Part shown: piece by piece, positions 1-5,936 of the stretch
How the letters are laid out: each line of letters starts with the position of its first letter
Position numbering within the stretch: the stretch's first letter is position 1
From: an uncultured Bacteroides sp.
GTDB lineage: Bacteria > Bacteroidota > Bacteroidia > Bacteroidales > Bacteroidaceae
Length of the DNA: 23,050 nt
NCBI GenBank assembly: GCA_900546645.1
Contig: URDR01000044.1
Location: forward strand, 1 to 23,050
Direction: 5' to 3'
Notes under the pieces: generated by a model
The model's input: only the letters and a program-made list of their open reading frames with translations
What the model was told of the DNA's origin: nothing
Database searches by the model: none
Program-made: the position numbers and the translations under genes

Positions 1-48
1 CGAGATAGGAGTCCGTCTCGTGGGCTCGGAGATGTGTATAAGAGACAG
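1..48 (+). other. Untrimmed Illumina Nextera i7 adaptor
   Basis: This is not biological sequence. Bases 1-6 (CGAGAT) match the end of the P7 flow-cell primer. Bases 7-14 (AGGAGTCC) fit an 8-base i7 index; from memory this is the oligo orientation of index N705. Bases 15-48 match the Nextera read-2 transposase adaptor, ending in the 19-bp mosaic end AGATGTGTATAAGAGACAG at 30-48. An apparent N-terminus MGSEMCIRDR can be read through it into the ParA gene and should not be annotated as protein. Confidence 0.97.
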
Positions 49-73
49 GCGCACATACTTAAAAACGTACATT

Positions 74-772
74 ATGGGACAAATATTACCAGGAGTAGTC
101 GTAGCTTTTGAGAATCCCAAGGGCGGGGTAGGGAAGTCTACGCTGACAGCTTTGTTTGCAGGTTATATTCATTCGCAGTCAAACGAAGAGGGGGGCTTAT
201 CCATTGCCGTGGTGGATATCGACGACATGCAGAACACTATCGGAAAATTACGTGAGGACGAAGCCGAGGACGGAATCATGAAAAAGGAAGAAGAATATGA
301 GGTTATCAATATCTCTTCCTCAGAGTTCATCAACCAACTGGATTTCCTTCAGGACAATTACGACATTATACTTGTCGATTTTCCGGGTAACCTGAAACAA
401 AACGGTGTAGTTGAAACGCTGCACTTCGTTGACGTGATCATCATTCCCTTCGAACCGAACCAGACCGATTTAAGACCTACATTGACCTTTTACTATAACA
501 TCTATGAAGGGATTATCGAAAGCCGTCGAAAGATTGGTAAAAAGACTACCGTGCGTGGTGTTATGAACCGTGTTCTTCCGAATGTGCTGGAGTTCAAAGA
601 AATTTTGAAAAATAAAAAAACCTTGCCTTTCGAGTTGATGCAAAACTACATCAAGGATTCAAGGGTTGACTATCAACGCAATTTAAGTACGCTGAGTAAA
701 GCGTACCATCATCCCTGTGATGCTTTCTGTGAAGAGGTATTGGAATTAATCTGTAACCATATAGGAGAATAA
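74..772 (+). CDS. parA: ParA/MinD-family ATPase (TraA-like partition protein)
   Basis: A 232-residue P-loop ATPase of the ParA/Soj type, expected to drive plasmid segregation by ATP-dependent DNA or partner binding. A deviant Walker A KGGVGKST lies at residues 16-23. Walker A' is VVDIDDMQ (46-53) and Walker B is ILVDFPGN (99-106). The start is placed at ATG 74 because the longer frame from 20 runs through adaptor sequence. Four bases separate its stop from the downstream ribbon-helix-helix gene, so the two are probably co-transcribed. Its own promoter is cut off by the contig end. Related ParA proteins open Bacteroides conjugative-transposon tra regions as TraA; here the neighbouring iterons and Rep gene favour a partition role. 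That role is inferred. Confidence 0.9.
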   Translation: MGQILPGVVVAFENPKGGVGKSTLTALFAGYIHSQSNEEGGLSIAVVDIDDMQNTIGKLREDEAEDGIMKKEEEYEVINISSSEFINQLDFLQDNYDIILVDFPGNLKQNGVVETLHFVDVIIIPFEPNQTDLRPTLTFYYNIYEGIIESRRKIGKKTTVRGVMNRVLPNVLEFKEILKNKKTLPFELMQNYIKDSRVDYQRNLSTLSKAYHHPCDAFCEEVLELICNHIGE

Positions 773-776
773 AGCT

Positions 777-1259
777 ATGGCAACCAACAAAGAAAGGACA
801 TCATCAGCCGCCATGAGAAAACTCTTGCTGCAAAGCGCCAGTAAGAAAGAGCAGGAAATCCAGCAGATCGGAAGTGTTGCGGAAAGCACTATCCCCCAAC
901 CTGCGATTGAGCACCCCATCCATGAAGAGGTGAAAGAATCGGCTCCAGTCAAAGAAACCGTCCAAGAACCTCAGCCGGAACAAATGGAAAAGCCGGAATC
1001 CAAACCTTCCGTGCAGTCTTCTCCAAAAACAGAAGAAAGCAAAGTCTGCGGAAAAAAATTCTCGGAATATCTGGAAGAGCGAAAATTAAAGAACACCGAA
1101 GTAATCCGGATATCCAGCGAAACCCACAGAAAGCTGAAGCAGATTGCTATGGCCACTGGATTAGGAATGCACAACATCGCAAACAACATTCTTGAAGACA
1201 TATTGACCAGCCATAACAAGGAGATTCAAGCGATACTGAAGAAGTATATGAGCATCTGA
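777..1259 (+). CDS. DUF3408-like ribbon-helix-helix protein, probable ParA partner
   Basis: A 160-residue protein with two parts. Residues 1 to about 92 are low-complexity and rich in Glu, Pro, Lys and Gln, so probably disordered. The C-terminal ~65 residues contain a basic strand (EVIRIS) followed by two predicted helices (HRKLKQIA and IANNILEDIL), the layout of ribbon-helix-helix DNA-binding proteins and of the DUF3408/TraB-like proteins that accompany ParA in Bacteroidales elements. It most likely binds a centromere-like site and stimulates the upstream ATPase. Family assignment is from pattern only; the partition role rests on its position between parA and the iterons. Confidence 0.7.
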   Translation: MATNKERTSSAAMRKLLLQSASKKEQEIQQIGSVAESTIPQPAIEHPIHEEVKESAPVKETVQEPQPEQMEKPESKPSVQSSPKTEESKVCGKKFSEYLEERKLKNTEVIRISSETHRKLKQIAMATGLGMHNIANNILEDILTSHNKEIQAILKKYMSI

Positions 1260-1281
1260 TTCTACTTTCGGAAAAATATAT

Positions 1282-1322
1282 ACGCCTGTTCGACTGCATC
1301 CGTCGGGCAGGCGTTATTTTTG
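1282..1322 (+). terminator. Rho-independent terminator after the par genes
   Basis: The stem ACGCCTG (1282-1288) pairs with CAGGCGT (1308-1314). An inner CGAC/GTCG pairing (1291-1294 with 1302-1305) extends the helix, and TATTTTTG follows. It sits 22 bases after the RHH gene stop and ends the par transcript before the origin. Confidence 0.8.
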
Positions 1323-1354
1323 CACACCGTTTTAGTGAAGGCCGGCATTGAACC

Positions 1355-1373
1355 GGGACACTTTTACACAACT
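1355..1373 (+). repeat. Iteron 1 (isolated)
   Basis: An exact copy of the consensus GGGACACTTTTACACAACT, set 172 bases (start to start) upstream of iteron 2, away from the main array. Isolated iterons of this kind often take part in Rep-mediated regulation, but nothing here shows that directly. Confidence 0.85.
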
Positions 1374-1526
1374 GCGGAAAAATCCCTTTGCCTATTATCC
1401 TGGACAATATGTTAAAGAATTCAAACCTCTACTTGTTTCCACCTCAAAATTTTTTCCGAAAGTAAGAATACGGTAACAAAATCATTTCTTCGTTTTATTT
1501 AGGTTTTTAGGGATTTAAGTATTTGT

Positions 1527-1545
1527 GGGACACTTTTACACAACT
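1527..1545 (+). repeat. Iteron 2 (isolated)
   Basis: An exact consensus copy GGGACACTTTTACACAACT at the right edge of an AT-rich tract, 90 bases (start to start) before the phased array. Confidence 0.85.
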
Positions 1546-1616
1546 AATAAGGGAGGTTTTCCGTATAATCAACTATATTATTGCAAGTTAGCACTTACTG
1601 GCATCTTCTCGTAACC

Positions 1617-1837
1617 GGGACACTTCTGCACAACTAACCGACTATTCGGGACACTTCTGCACAACTGAACAGGAAAGTCGGGATACTTTTACACAACTAG
1701 AATCTGCATTCGGGACACTTTTACACAACTAAATCAGGAATCCGGGACACTTCTGCACAACTAAACCGGCCATTCGGGACACTTTTACACAACTGGGGGA
1801 TCGGAAACAGCCGTAGTCGGGACACTTTTACACAACT
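1617..1837 (+). repeat. Phased iteron array, seven 19-bp copies
   Basis: Copies start at 1617, 1648, 1680, 1712, 1744, 1776 and 1819. Start-to-start spacing is 31, 32, 32, 32, 32 and 43 bases. That is about three helical turns, with one extra turn at the last interval, so all sites face one side of the helix. Two versions occur: GGGACACTTTTACACAACT (1712, 1776, 1819, and 1680 with GGGATAC) and GGGACACTTCTGCACAACT (1617, 1648, 1744). The inner TTTTACACA is one base from the DnaA-box consensus TTATNCACA. These are the expected binding sites of the adjacent Rep protein. Confidence 0.93.
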
Positions 1838-1917
1838 AAATCAAGAAACAGCACGAAAAAAATGCTTTGGAATCTTCATTTATAGGGAGTTAGATTCACT
1901 ATCTCCGTAAAAAAACG

Positions 1918-1925
1918 TATCTTTG
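1918..1925 (+). promoter_or_regulatory. Possible -7 box of the rep promoter
   Basis: TATCTTTG matches the Bacteroides -7 consensus TAnnTTTG and lies 26 bases before the rep start codon. No clear TTTG -33 box is present at the usual 19-21 base spacing, so the call is tentative. Iteron 9 ends about 80 bases upstream, close enough for Rep autoregulation. Confidence 0.5.
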
Positions 1926-1951
1926 CATCAGTAAACAACAAGTGTCCGCCT

Positions 1952-3082
1952 ATGAAGGAAAGTAATACACAAAAAGAGTTGAGCAGAGTCCCCAGGACTC
2001 TCAGCGAGTCTTCCAACACGAAAGTATTGGAAGTTCTATTTGATGCAGGCGGCACTGTCATGTCTGACATTATCATTTACGTGGCATCTTCACAAATGAA
2101 AGATCTGTTCGGCGACTGCTGGTTCTCCATCAACGATTTTTGTGAGGTCATGGGGTATGAACGAACCAAGTTGCAACGAAAACTGACCGAGAAGCAGCTT
2201 GATTTCCTGTTCAGCAACCAACGTCCGGTATATATCACCGAACAGAACGGCCAAAAGATAGAGCATCCGATAGAGAACACCTTTGAAGCGGCGTTATACC
2301 GTTTAGGGACATCCAACCTCAGTGTAGCATACGCCATGAACGGCAAGACGCAATATAAGTTCATTCAAATACTGGACCGCTTTGAGATAAAGGATAACTT
2401 CGGCACGAAAAAGCGCACCAAGCGGAATTACAACGTGCATCTGAGCAAAGATCTGATGAATACTTTGCTTACCGAATACAATCTGCTGGAACTGAAAGAC
2501 TACCGTAACCTGCCCAACCGCAAAGGCTACCGCAAGTTTTATCTGAACCTGGCGAAAATGATTTACCTGATCAAGTATAAGATTGACCAAGGACAAGCAC
2601 CTTATTTCACCGTTACGGTTGACCAACTTGCCAAGGAATTTGATGTAACGGTAAAGGACAACCATGACCGGAAGAAGAAGGTGACCAGCATCTTAAACGG
2701 TATCAACAAAAAGCTGGAGAGAACCAAATTCCAATACCAGTACATCAAAGGAAAAGGGGAGAAGTGGCCCTACACCGTACAGTTTTTCTTTGACCAGGAA
2801 ACATTGGAATATTTCGACGAAAAGATAAAGGCGATACTGACCTCGCAATATCACGATGCGCTTAAATCATGCTTCTTGTTAAACAAGAAAGGCATTCCCG
2901 TGAGCAGACATTATCAATATAAGGATTTCTTTAAATTGGGAACCGGCGAATATTATCATGAATTTACCGCATGGCTTTATTCTGAAGAGGACAAGGAGAT
3001 TAAGGAGAACATCTACCGGGATATCTATATAAAGGTAGTAGGCATTCGTCCAGAAGACCTTGCCGTCAACTTAAATCCCTAA
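1952..3082 (+). CDS. rep: Plasmid replication initiator (Rep, winged-helix type)
   Basis: A 376-residue protein that would bind the adjacent iterons and open the origin. The organisation fits tandem winged-helix Rep initiators. An N-terminal region (about 25-130) includes a helical DNA-binding-like stretch (FCEVMGYERTKLQRKLTEKQ). A second region (about 185-290) has the pattern KFYLNLAKMIYLIKYK...FTVTVDQLAKEFDV, followed by KKKVTSILNGINKKLE and a beta-rich FQYQYIKGKGEKWPYTVQFFF wing. The ATG at 1952 follows a TAnnTTTG-like box and has no Shine-Dalgarno sequence, as usual in Bacteroidetes. Identification rests on the iterons and on the winged-helix-like pattern; the exact Rep family was not determined. 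Confidence 0.85.
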   Translation: MKESNTQKELSRVPRTLSESSNTKVLEVLFDAGGTVMSDIIIYVASSQMKDLFGDCWFSINDFCEVMGYERTKLQRKLTEKQLDFLFSNQRPVYITEQNGQKIEHPIENTFEAALYRLGTSNLSVAYAMNGKTQYKFIQILDRFEIKDNFGTKKRTKRNYNVHLSKDLMNTLLTEYNLLELKDYRNLPNRKGYRKFYLNLAKMIYLIKYKIDQGQAPYFTVTVDQLAKEFDVTVKDNHDRKKKVTSILNGINKKLERTKFQYQYIKGKGEKWPYTVQFFFDQETLEYFDEKIKAILTSQYHDALKSCFLLNKKGIPVSRHYQYKDFFKLGTGEYYHEFTAWLYSEEDKEIKENIYRDIYIKVVGIRPEDLAVNLNP

Positions 3083-3084
3083 AA

Positions 3085-3171
3085 GTTGGAACAACCAGTA
3101 TGAAACTGGTACGGGGCGTGCCTTTGTTGTTGGAACGCCACGTCCATGTTAGAGGGTACGTTTCCGTACCC
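3085..3171 (+). promoter_or_regulatory. Hairpin-rich leader between rep and the Crp-like gene
   Basis: Three short dyads lie in 87 bases: GTTG-GAA-CAAC (3085-3095), ACCAGT-ATGAA-ACTGGT (3094-3110) and GGGTACG-TTTC-CGTACCC (3154-3171). GTTGGAAC also occurs twice directly (3085-3092 and about 3128-3135). TACGTTTC at 3157 differs in one base from the -7 consensus TAnnTTTG and lies inside the third dyad, so the dyad could be an operator over a promoter. None has a clear U-tract, so they are not convincing terminators. Confidence 0.45.
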
Positions 3172-3195
3172 TTATATAAACATAAAACAAATTCA

Positions 3196-3789
3196 ATGGT
3201 TCAAACAATTGCCACCCTGATAGATGAGACGCTCATGGTAATGGGCGCCCATCTTCACGTGCGGATGACAGACGAAGAAAAGGCGTATCTTGATGCTCAT
3301 TTCGAGCTTATCCATATCAAAAAGGGAGAACACCTCGTCACCAGGGGCGAGGAAGTATGCTACCTCTATTATCTGGAATCCGGCATCGTCCGGTTATGGT
3401 TTCCGGACAAAGAGAATAGAGAGATTTCAGCACGGTTTATCCAAGCCAAAGAGTTCATCAATTTTTTCCTTTCACATGAAGAACACCATGCCCACTACAA
3501 TATCAAGGCATTGGAGCCATGCAAGATCTGGAGATTGCCCAAAAAAGATCTTCATCAGCTATATGAGTTATCCATCAATTTCAACAAGCTGGCCAGAATA
3601 CATTTGGTAAGATCCATCAACCGCAAAATAATAAGGGAAGAGGAGTTTTACACACTGGATGCCGAAGCGCGTTACAAAGCGCTTTTGGCCAATGAAAAAT
3701 GGCTGTTACGTTCAATACCCTTAAAAGACATAGCAAGTTATATCGGCATCACGCCACAAGCATTGAGCAACATCCGAAAGCGCATATAA
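3196..3789 (+). CDS. Crp/Fnr-family transcriptional regulator
   Basis: A 197-residue protein of the small Bacteroidetes Crp/Fnr type. Residues ~25-115 form a cyclic-nucleotide-binding-like beta roll (KKGEHLVTRGEEVCYLYYLESGIVRLWF). A long dimerisation helix (SINFNKLARIHLVRSINRKI) follows. A short C-terminal helix-turn-helix ends in IASYIGITPQALSNIRKRI, the recognition-helix pattern of these regulators. The ATG at 3196 is chosen over the in-frame 3100 because the extra 32 residues are unlike the family and fall in a hairpin-rich leader. It sits between rep and the tra promoter and is a plausible regulator of conjugation; a matching dyad lies at 3893-3908. The ligand and target are unknown. Confidence 0.85.
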   Translation: MVQTIATLIDETLMVMGAHLHVRMTDEEKAYLDAHFELIHIKKGEHLVTRGEEVCYLYYLESGIVRLWFPDKENREISARFIQAKEFINFFLSHEEHHAHYNIKALEPCKIWRLPKKDLHQLYELSINFNKLARIHLVRSINRKIIREEEFYTLDAEARYKALLANEKWLLRSIPLKDIASYIGITPQALSNIRKRI

Positions 3790-3801
3790 ACCAAACCCTA
3801 T

Positions 3802-3850
3802 AAGCCGGGCAGGACAGTTTTACACAACTAATCCTATCCGGCTTTTTTCT
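3802..3850 (+). terminator. Terminator with an iteron variant in its loop
   Basis: AAGCCGG (3802-3808) pairs with CCGGCTT (3838-3844), and AGGA (3811-3814) with TCCT (3832-3835), followed by TTTTTTCT. The loop contains AGGACAGTTTTACACAACT (3811-3829), which matches the origin iteron at 17 of 19 positions. Inside it AGTT (3816-3819) can pair with AACT (3826-3829). It starts about a dozen bases after the regulator stop. Confidence 0.8.
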
Positions 3851-3892
3851 GTAGAATTATTCCACACCTGCCGGTTTACGGCACATGTATTT

Positions 3893-3908
3893 TTTAATGC
3901 ACATTAAA
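3893..3908. promoter_or_regulatory. 16-bp dyad, candidate Crp/Fnr-type operator
   Basis: TTTAATG-CA-CATTAAA is a perfect 7-bp inverted repeat. Its size and symmetry suit a dimeric Crp/Fnr-family protein, and such a gene lies immediately upstream. It is centred about 45 bases before the -33 box of the tra promoter. It lacks the U-tract and stem GC content of a terminator. The assignment is inference. Confidence 0.5.
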
Positions 3909-3920
3909 TAAACACGAAAG

Positions 3921-3937
3921 GCCCTTTAAAAGCCCTT
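3921..3937 (+). repeat. GCCCTT direct repeat before the tra promoter
   Basis: GCCCTT occurs at 3921-3926 and 3932-3937, 11 bases (one helical turn) apart and 7 bases before the -33 box. It could be a tandem half-site for a regulator; it is short enough to be chance. Confidence 0.3.
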
Positions 3938-3944
3938 CATAAAA

Positions 3945-3975
3945 TTTGTCCTCCCGTATATAATCTATATGTTTG
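3945..3975 (+). promoter_or_regulatory. Canonical Bacteroides promoter of the tra operon
   Basis: The -33 box TTTG (3945-3948), 19 bases, then the -7 box TATGTTTG (3968-3975) agree fully with the Bacteroides sigma-ABfr consensus TTTG-N19-21-TAnnTTTG. Transcription should begin near 3980-3985, giving a leader of about 115 bases before the first gene at 4099. No other comparably good promoter was found in the 17-kb operon downstream. Confidence 0.85.
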
Positions 3976-3986
3976 GAGCGAAAACA

Positions 3987-4031
3987 ACGCGATAAGCACC
4001 TTGATTCGGTTCTGCCGACAGGAATCCGCGT
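3987..4031 (+). promoter_or_regulatory. Structured 5' leader of the tra transcript
   Basis: ACGCGAT (3987-3993) can pair with ATCCGCGT (4024-4031) with one bulge. Inside, either TCGG/CCGA (4006-4009 with 4015-4018) or GATTC/GAATC (4003-4007 with 4022-4026) can form, and these two exclude each other. It resembles no riboswitch I recognise. A translational or attenuation role is only a possibility. Confidence 0.35.
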
Positions 4032-4098
4032 AAATTGGAAACACCGTATGAGACAAATAGAAAAATATATAACATTAATAACCTAAAGAGTAATTCCC

Positions 4099-4677
4099 AT
4101 GGAACACATCAGACTGACTGCTATCAGCCTTAGCCTGCTGTTATGCACCGTAAGCGCTTTTGCGCAACGCCATTATGAGAACATCCCGGCACTTGAATTG
4201 AACTACGGCACTAACCTGTTCGGCAATGCAGGCAACTATTACAACCTGTCCTTTTCCAGATACATCAACCGGACAAGCTATTGGAAAGCCGGGTTTAGCT
4301 ATTTTGAGAAACCTTACGAATATACAGCCAACCTACCGCAAGTCTCTACCTTGAACCCGGAAGAAACGATTCCCGAAACGATACATGACAAGGGTAAGGA
4401 CTTTTTTGTGGACGGCGGTTATTACAGAACCCTGGCCTGCAACCTGAAATCCGTTTACTGGGGCATCGGCCTGGGAGGATTCATCGGTACAGAATACGTC
4501 CGCCACCCCGATAAGGAATACAACTTCATCATCGGCCCGAAACTGGAAACGGAACTGGAAGTATTCATCCTGCCCCGAACGGCATTGCTTGCCCGCATAC
4601 AACAACATTGGAATCCCCTATCCATTGACAAGTGGAACACTGTCTGGAACGTAGGAATAAAGATACTGCTCTACTAA
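4099..4677 (+). CDS. traO: TraO-like outer-membrane conjugation protein
   Basis: A 192-residue exported protein. Residues 1-22 form a signal peptide ending AFAQ. The mature part is rich in alternating aromatic/hydrophobic beta-strand patterns (NLSFSRYINRTSYWKAGFSYF, YWGIGLGGFIG, VWNVGIKILLY) and ends in an aromatic C-terminal strand, as outer-membrane beta-barrels do. Length and pattern fit TraO of CTnDOT-type elements, which is normally encoded after traN. Here it is the first gene of the operon, about 120 bases after the canonical promoter. The TraO name is by similarity of size, topology and context, not by alignment; a generic small porin-like protein is the alternative. Confidence 0.6.
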   Translation: MEHIRLTAISLSLLLCTVSAFAQRHYENIPALELNYGTNLFGNAGNYYNLSFSRYINRTSYWKAGFSYFEKPYEYTANLPQVSTLNPEETIPETIHDKGKDFFVDGGYYRTLACNLKSVYWGIGLGGFIGTEYVRHPDKEYNFIIGPKLETELEVFILPRTALLARIQQHWNPLSIDKWNTVWNVGIKILLY

Positions 4678-4695
4678 CCGACAAATCATATCACC

Positions 4696-4908
4696 ATGCT
4701 TATTATCATATTGTTAGCCGATACAAATGTATCCGGCCTGATCTCCTTATACCGTGAAATAGGCGCCATGCTGATAGGGGTAGGCTTTCTATGTGCCGGA
4801 CTAGCGGTACTTAAAAAGCTGATAAGCAACCACGAGCGCACCAAAGAGGGCATCATCACCTATATCACGGCATTGGTCACTTGGCTCATTATCTGGCAAC
4901 TCTTATGA
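4696..4908 (+). CDS. Small two-helix membrane protein, VirB2/DUF4134-like
   Basis: A 70-residue protein with a short hydrophobic N-terminus and two likely membrane helices (about 24-40 and 54-70) separated by a charged loop KKLISNHERTKEG. The helix-charged loop-helix pattern (MLIGVGFLCAGLAVLKK...TYITALVTWLIIW) resembles the TraE-like proteins at 5268 and 8532, so it may be a divergent third VirB2-like subunit. Its stop overlaps the next start as ATGA (4905-4908), indicating translational coupling. I do not recognise a specific family. Confidence 0.65.
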   Translation: MLIIILLADTNVSGLISLYREIGAMLIGVGFLCAGLAVLKKLISNHERTKEGIITYITALVTWLIIWQLL

Positions 4909-5249
4909 ACGTAGTGGATTTGATACTGGTTGCCATACTCGCCTGTGTCACGCTTCACTTTTACTTTCGGAAAAAGAAGAAAGCACTTTCTTCCGGAAAG
5001 GAGAAAGAGAAGCCGATAAGGGAGGCGGTGCGCAAGGAAGGGCAGGAGAGAGCCTGTCCGGTCATCTGCGTGGTATTTCAGCCTGAGCTGGAAGAAGAGG
5101 AATTGGCTGCCGAGATAGCCGATATGTACCTGCATGGAAGAGCCTACTACTACTCAGGCAAACCACTGCCGGAACAGCCGAAAGAAGAGCCCATATCCAT
5201 CAAGTATAAGGATGTGCAATGGGAGAGACTGAAAACGATTCATGTTTAA
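4905..5249 (+). CDS. Membrane-anchored charged protein of unknown function
   Basis: A 114-residue protein with one N-terminal membrane helix (about 3-20), a very basic stretch YFRKKKKALSSGKEKEK, then an acidic soluble part (FQPELEEEELAAEIADMYLH) and a C-terminal tail. The ATG at 4905 is preferred over in-frame 4881 because it forms an ATGA overlap with the preceding stop and begins right at the membrane helix. Position before traE suggests an accessory part of the mating apparatus, comparable in place to TraC/TraD of CTnDOT. No family is recognised. The motif TACTTTCGGAAAAAGA (4962-4977) lies in the basic stretch. Confidence 0.65.
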   Translation: MNVVDLILVAILACVTLHFYFRKKKKALSSGKEKEKPIREAVRKEGQERACPVICVVFQPELEEEELAAEIADMYLHGRAYYYSGKPLPEQPKEEPISIKYKDVQWERLKTIHV

Positions 5250-5267
5250 TTAAAAAATAGGAACAAA

Positions 5268-5612
5268 ATGAAAGCAATCGAAAATGTAAGAGAAAAAGCG
5301 AACCAAGTCATTAACCGCTATGGAAAGGTTATCTTCACCTTTCTCATATTCTTCACGCTGTTGGGAACGGCACAAGTGGCGGAGGCACAAAGCGGCCTGA
5401 AGATTAACAGCCTATCCGAAGTGACAGACAAAGCCAAAGAGGGTGCGGACACCATTCTGGACGTAGCCAAATACATTTTGGCGGCGGTACTCGGCATCGC
5501 TCTGGTCTTTGTCATCTATTCGCTTGCCACGAACAATCCCCATGCCAAGGAATACCTGCTCGGCTGGATCATCGCCGTGGTAGTCATCATGGTAGCCTTC
5601 CTGATTATCTAA
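5268..5612 (+). CDS. traE: TraE-like (DUF4134) VirB2-type pilin candidate
   Basis: A 114-residue protein. Residues 17-41 form a signal peptide ending AQVAEAQ. After a short periplasmic part come two membrane helices (about 68-84 and 95-114) joined by ATNNPHAKEY. This is the layout of VirB2/TrbC pilins and of TraE (DUF4134) in Bacteroides conjugative transposons, and gene order E-F-G agrees. It would supply the subunit of the conjugative pilus or channel in the envelope. The C-terminal half shares about 40% of residues with the product at 8532, including ALATxxxxAKxYL. The gene starts 18 bases after its neighbour. Confidence 0.78.
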   Translation: MKAIENVREKANQVINRYGKVIFTFLIFFTLLGTAQVAEAQSGLKINSLSEVTDKAKEGADTILDVAKYILAAVLGIALVFVIYSLATNNPHAKEYLLGWIIAVVVIMVAFLII

Positions 5613-5624
5613 AAACGAAGAGCC

Positions 5625-5936
5625 ATGAGAACCATGCGTAAAATCAACAAGCCGATCAAGTTCTTCGGTCTGTCATCGGGACAGTTCGCCATCTTCATGC
5701 TGCTGACGGCCATCATCATCATCGTGAGCATATTCAAGCAGCTGCACCCGATACTCATCATCGGAATCATTTCCGCCATTCTGTTTCTATCCGGTCTGCT
5801 GTTCCAAACCTTGAAAAAGGAACACAAGGCCGGTAACCCGGACTACCTGACCGGCCTCCGGATCAAGAACGCCACCCCCCGGCAGATAACGGACAAACGG
5901 CAGATTTTCAAATTCATCCTAAAACAGCAACCATGA
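5625..5936 (+). CDS. traF: TraF-like (DUF4133) VirB3-type inner-membrane protein
   Basis: A 103-residue protein beginning with the basic INKPIKFFGLSSGQ segment typical of VirB3/TraF. Two adjacent membrane helices follow (about 22-38 and 44-62), then a soluble basic tail. VirB3 proteins sit beside VirB4 ATPases in the inner membrane. Here the stop overlaps the traG start as ATGA (5933-5936), so the two are coupled. Length and order agree with TraF of CTnDOT-type elements. Confidence 0.8.
   Translation: MRTMRKINKPIKFFGLSSGQFAIFMLLTAIIIIVSIFKQLHPILIIGIISAILFLSGLLFQTLKKEHKAGNPDYLTGLRIKNATPRQITDKRQIFKFILKQQP

Larger units (their letters stand above)
1260..1951. other. Replication origin region (oriV) with iterons and AT-rich stretches
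   Basis: A 692-base stretch with no credible gene between the par pair and the Rep gene. It holds the par terminator, nine copies of a 19-bp iteron, an inverted repeat built on TACTTTCGGAAAAA (1264-1276 and 1451-1464), AT-rich segments at about 1385-1525 and 1840-1920 that could serve as unwinding elements, and the likely rep promoter. The iteron cluster ending about 115 bases before the initiator gene is the usual architecture of theta-replicating iteron plasmids. Which AT-rich block melts is not determinable by eye. Confidence 0.85.

Noticed and set aside
20..73. N-terminal extension of the ParA protein (MGSEMCIRDR...)
   Set aside because: It is the translation of the sequencing adaptor up to 48; the first authentic ATG is at 74.
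1617..1837. Regular repeats with 12-13 base spacers looking like a CRISPR array
   Set aside because: Repeats are 19 bp with very short spacers, no cas gene is near, and they lie upstream of a Rep gene with DnaA-box-like cores: iterons.
3100..3195. Earlier start for the Crp-like regulator
   Set aside because: The extra 32 residues are unlike the family and overlap three hairpins; ATG 3196 gives the usual length.
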